Part shown: piece by piece, positions 5,244 to 5,478 of the stretch
How positions within the stretch are numbered: position 1 is the first letter of the stretch
Layout of the letters: each line of letters begins with the position of its first letter
Assembly: GCA_018897415.1 (NCBI GenBank)
Contig: JAHIKR010000399.1
Location: 1 to 5,478, forward strand
DNA: 5,478 nt
Reading direction: 5' to 3'
Origin: Pseudomonadota bacterium
Lineage (GTDB): Bacteria > Desulfobacterota > Desulfobacteria > Desulfobacterales > ETH-SRB1
Notes under the pieces: model-generated
Seen by the model: the letters and a program-made list of their open reading frames with translations, nothing else
Told to the model about the DNA's origin: nothing
Databases searched by the model: none
Program-made: the position numbers and the translations under genes

Positions 5244-5307
5244 GTTTACTTAAGGCTTGTTAAAAGGAAAAGTCCTTTCGTATGAAGAAGATAATCATTT
5301 TTGCCGG
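5244..5307. other. Short 3' untranslated spacer with a small hairpin
   Basis: Between the fmdB-like stop and the terminator lie 64 bases without a gene. AAAGGA (5263-5268) and TCCTTT (5273-5278) form a 6-bp inverted repeat with a 4-nt loop. The segment 5284-5302 resembles the enterobacterial Fur box in 14 of 19 positions by my alignment, but it is about 100 bp upstream of the feo promoter. I see nothing else here. Confidence 0.5.
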
Positions 5308-5478
5308 CTATCTGGAGTGACCGGGCATATCATAAGTTGTACATGAACCGCTCGAACAGGTCTTTGTTGTTGCGCTGGGTTTATTGCTTGAACCAGAGCT
5401 TCCTCCCATTGCGAAATTAGTAGAGCTGAGGATGCGTTCGAACTCCTCTGCTTTACATTCCGGACACTTAAGTTCCAC
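5308..5478 (-). CDS. C-terminal part of an FmdB-family zinc-ribbon protein
   Basis: Fifty-six residues and a TAG stop are visible; the N-terminal part lies beyond the right edge. The fragment starts with VELKCPECKAEEFERILSS, the second CxxC knuckle of the small FmdB/CxxC zinc-ribbon family. It continues with NFAMGGSSGSS, a low-complexity Ser/Gly/Thr stretch, and a tail with CSSGSC and PGHSR. The missing part should hold the family's first CxxC near an MPIYEY-like start. These are small cytoplasmic proteins, sometimes annotated as putative regulators; the function is not known. The gene has its own terminator and appears to be a separate transcription unit from the feo operon. Confidence 0.85.
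   Translation of the reverse strand: MELKCPECKAEEFERILSSTNFAMGGSSGSSNKPSATTKTCSSGSCTTYDMPGHSR

Overview
The window looks like a piece of a moderately AT-rich, anaerobic Gram-negative genome, most likely a sulfate-reducing type of deltaproteobacterium (Desulfobacterota, Desulfobacteraceae-like). This placement is inference. It rests on a Fur-FeoA fusion next to feoA-feoB, on the C-terminal style of the FmdB-type zinc-ribbon protein, and on a palindromic repeat whose sequence style I associate with that group. No rRNA, tRNA or CRISPR array is visible.

Layout, read in the direction of transcription (all recognised genes are on the minus strand, so right to left). At the right edge is the 3' end of an FmdB-family zinc-ribbon gene, followed by a strong Rho-independent terminator (5204-5243). 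Next comes a sigma70-like promoter (5155-5183) overlapped by two adjacent dyads, likely operators. It starts a tight run of genes: a Fur-like regulator fused to a FeoA domain (4439-5125), stand-alone feoA (4198-4422), feoB (2046-4187), a PPP-family metallophosphatase (1406-2041), a UlaG-like metallo-beta-lactamase-fold hydrolase (661-1284), and a secreted protein with two bacterial SH3 domains (224-685). Gaps are 16, 10, 4, 121 and -25 nt, which fits one transcript. Left of that is the first part of an unidentified protein that runs off the window.

The core function is regulated ferrous iron uptake. FeoB is the GTP-binding membrane Fe(II) permease, FeoA its small cytoplasmic SH3-like partner, and the Fur-FeoA fusion the probable iron-sensing repressor of its own operon. 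The phosphatase, hydrolase and SH3 protein are probably co-transcribed passengers. Nothing in their sequences ties them to iron.

The 121-nt gap between the phosphatase and hydrolase genes is filled almost exactly by a 106-bp element with perfect 27-bp inverted repeats bounded by TA. It looks like a small non-autonomous transposable or REP-like repeat, inserted between a stop codon and the next Shine-Dalgarno. The two features most worth follow-up are this element and the Fur-FeoA fusion with its dyad-rich promoter.
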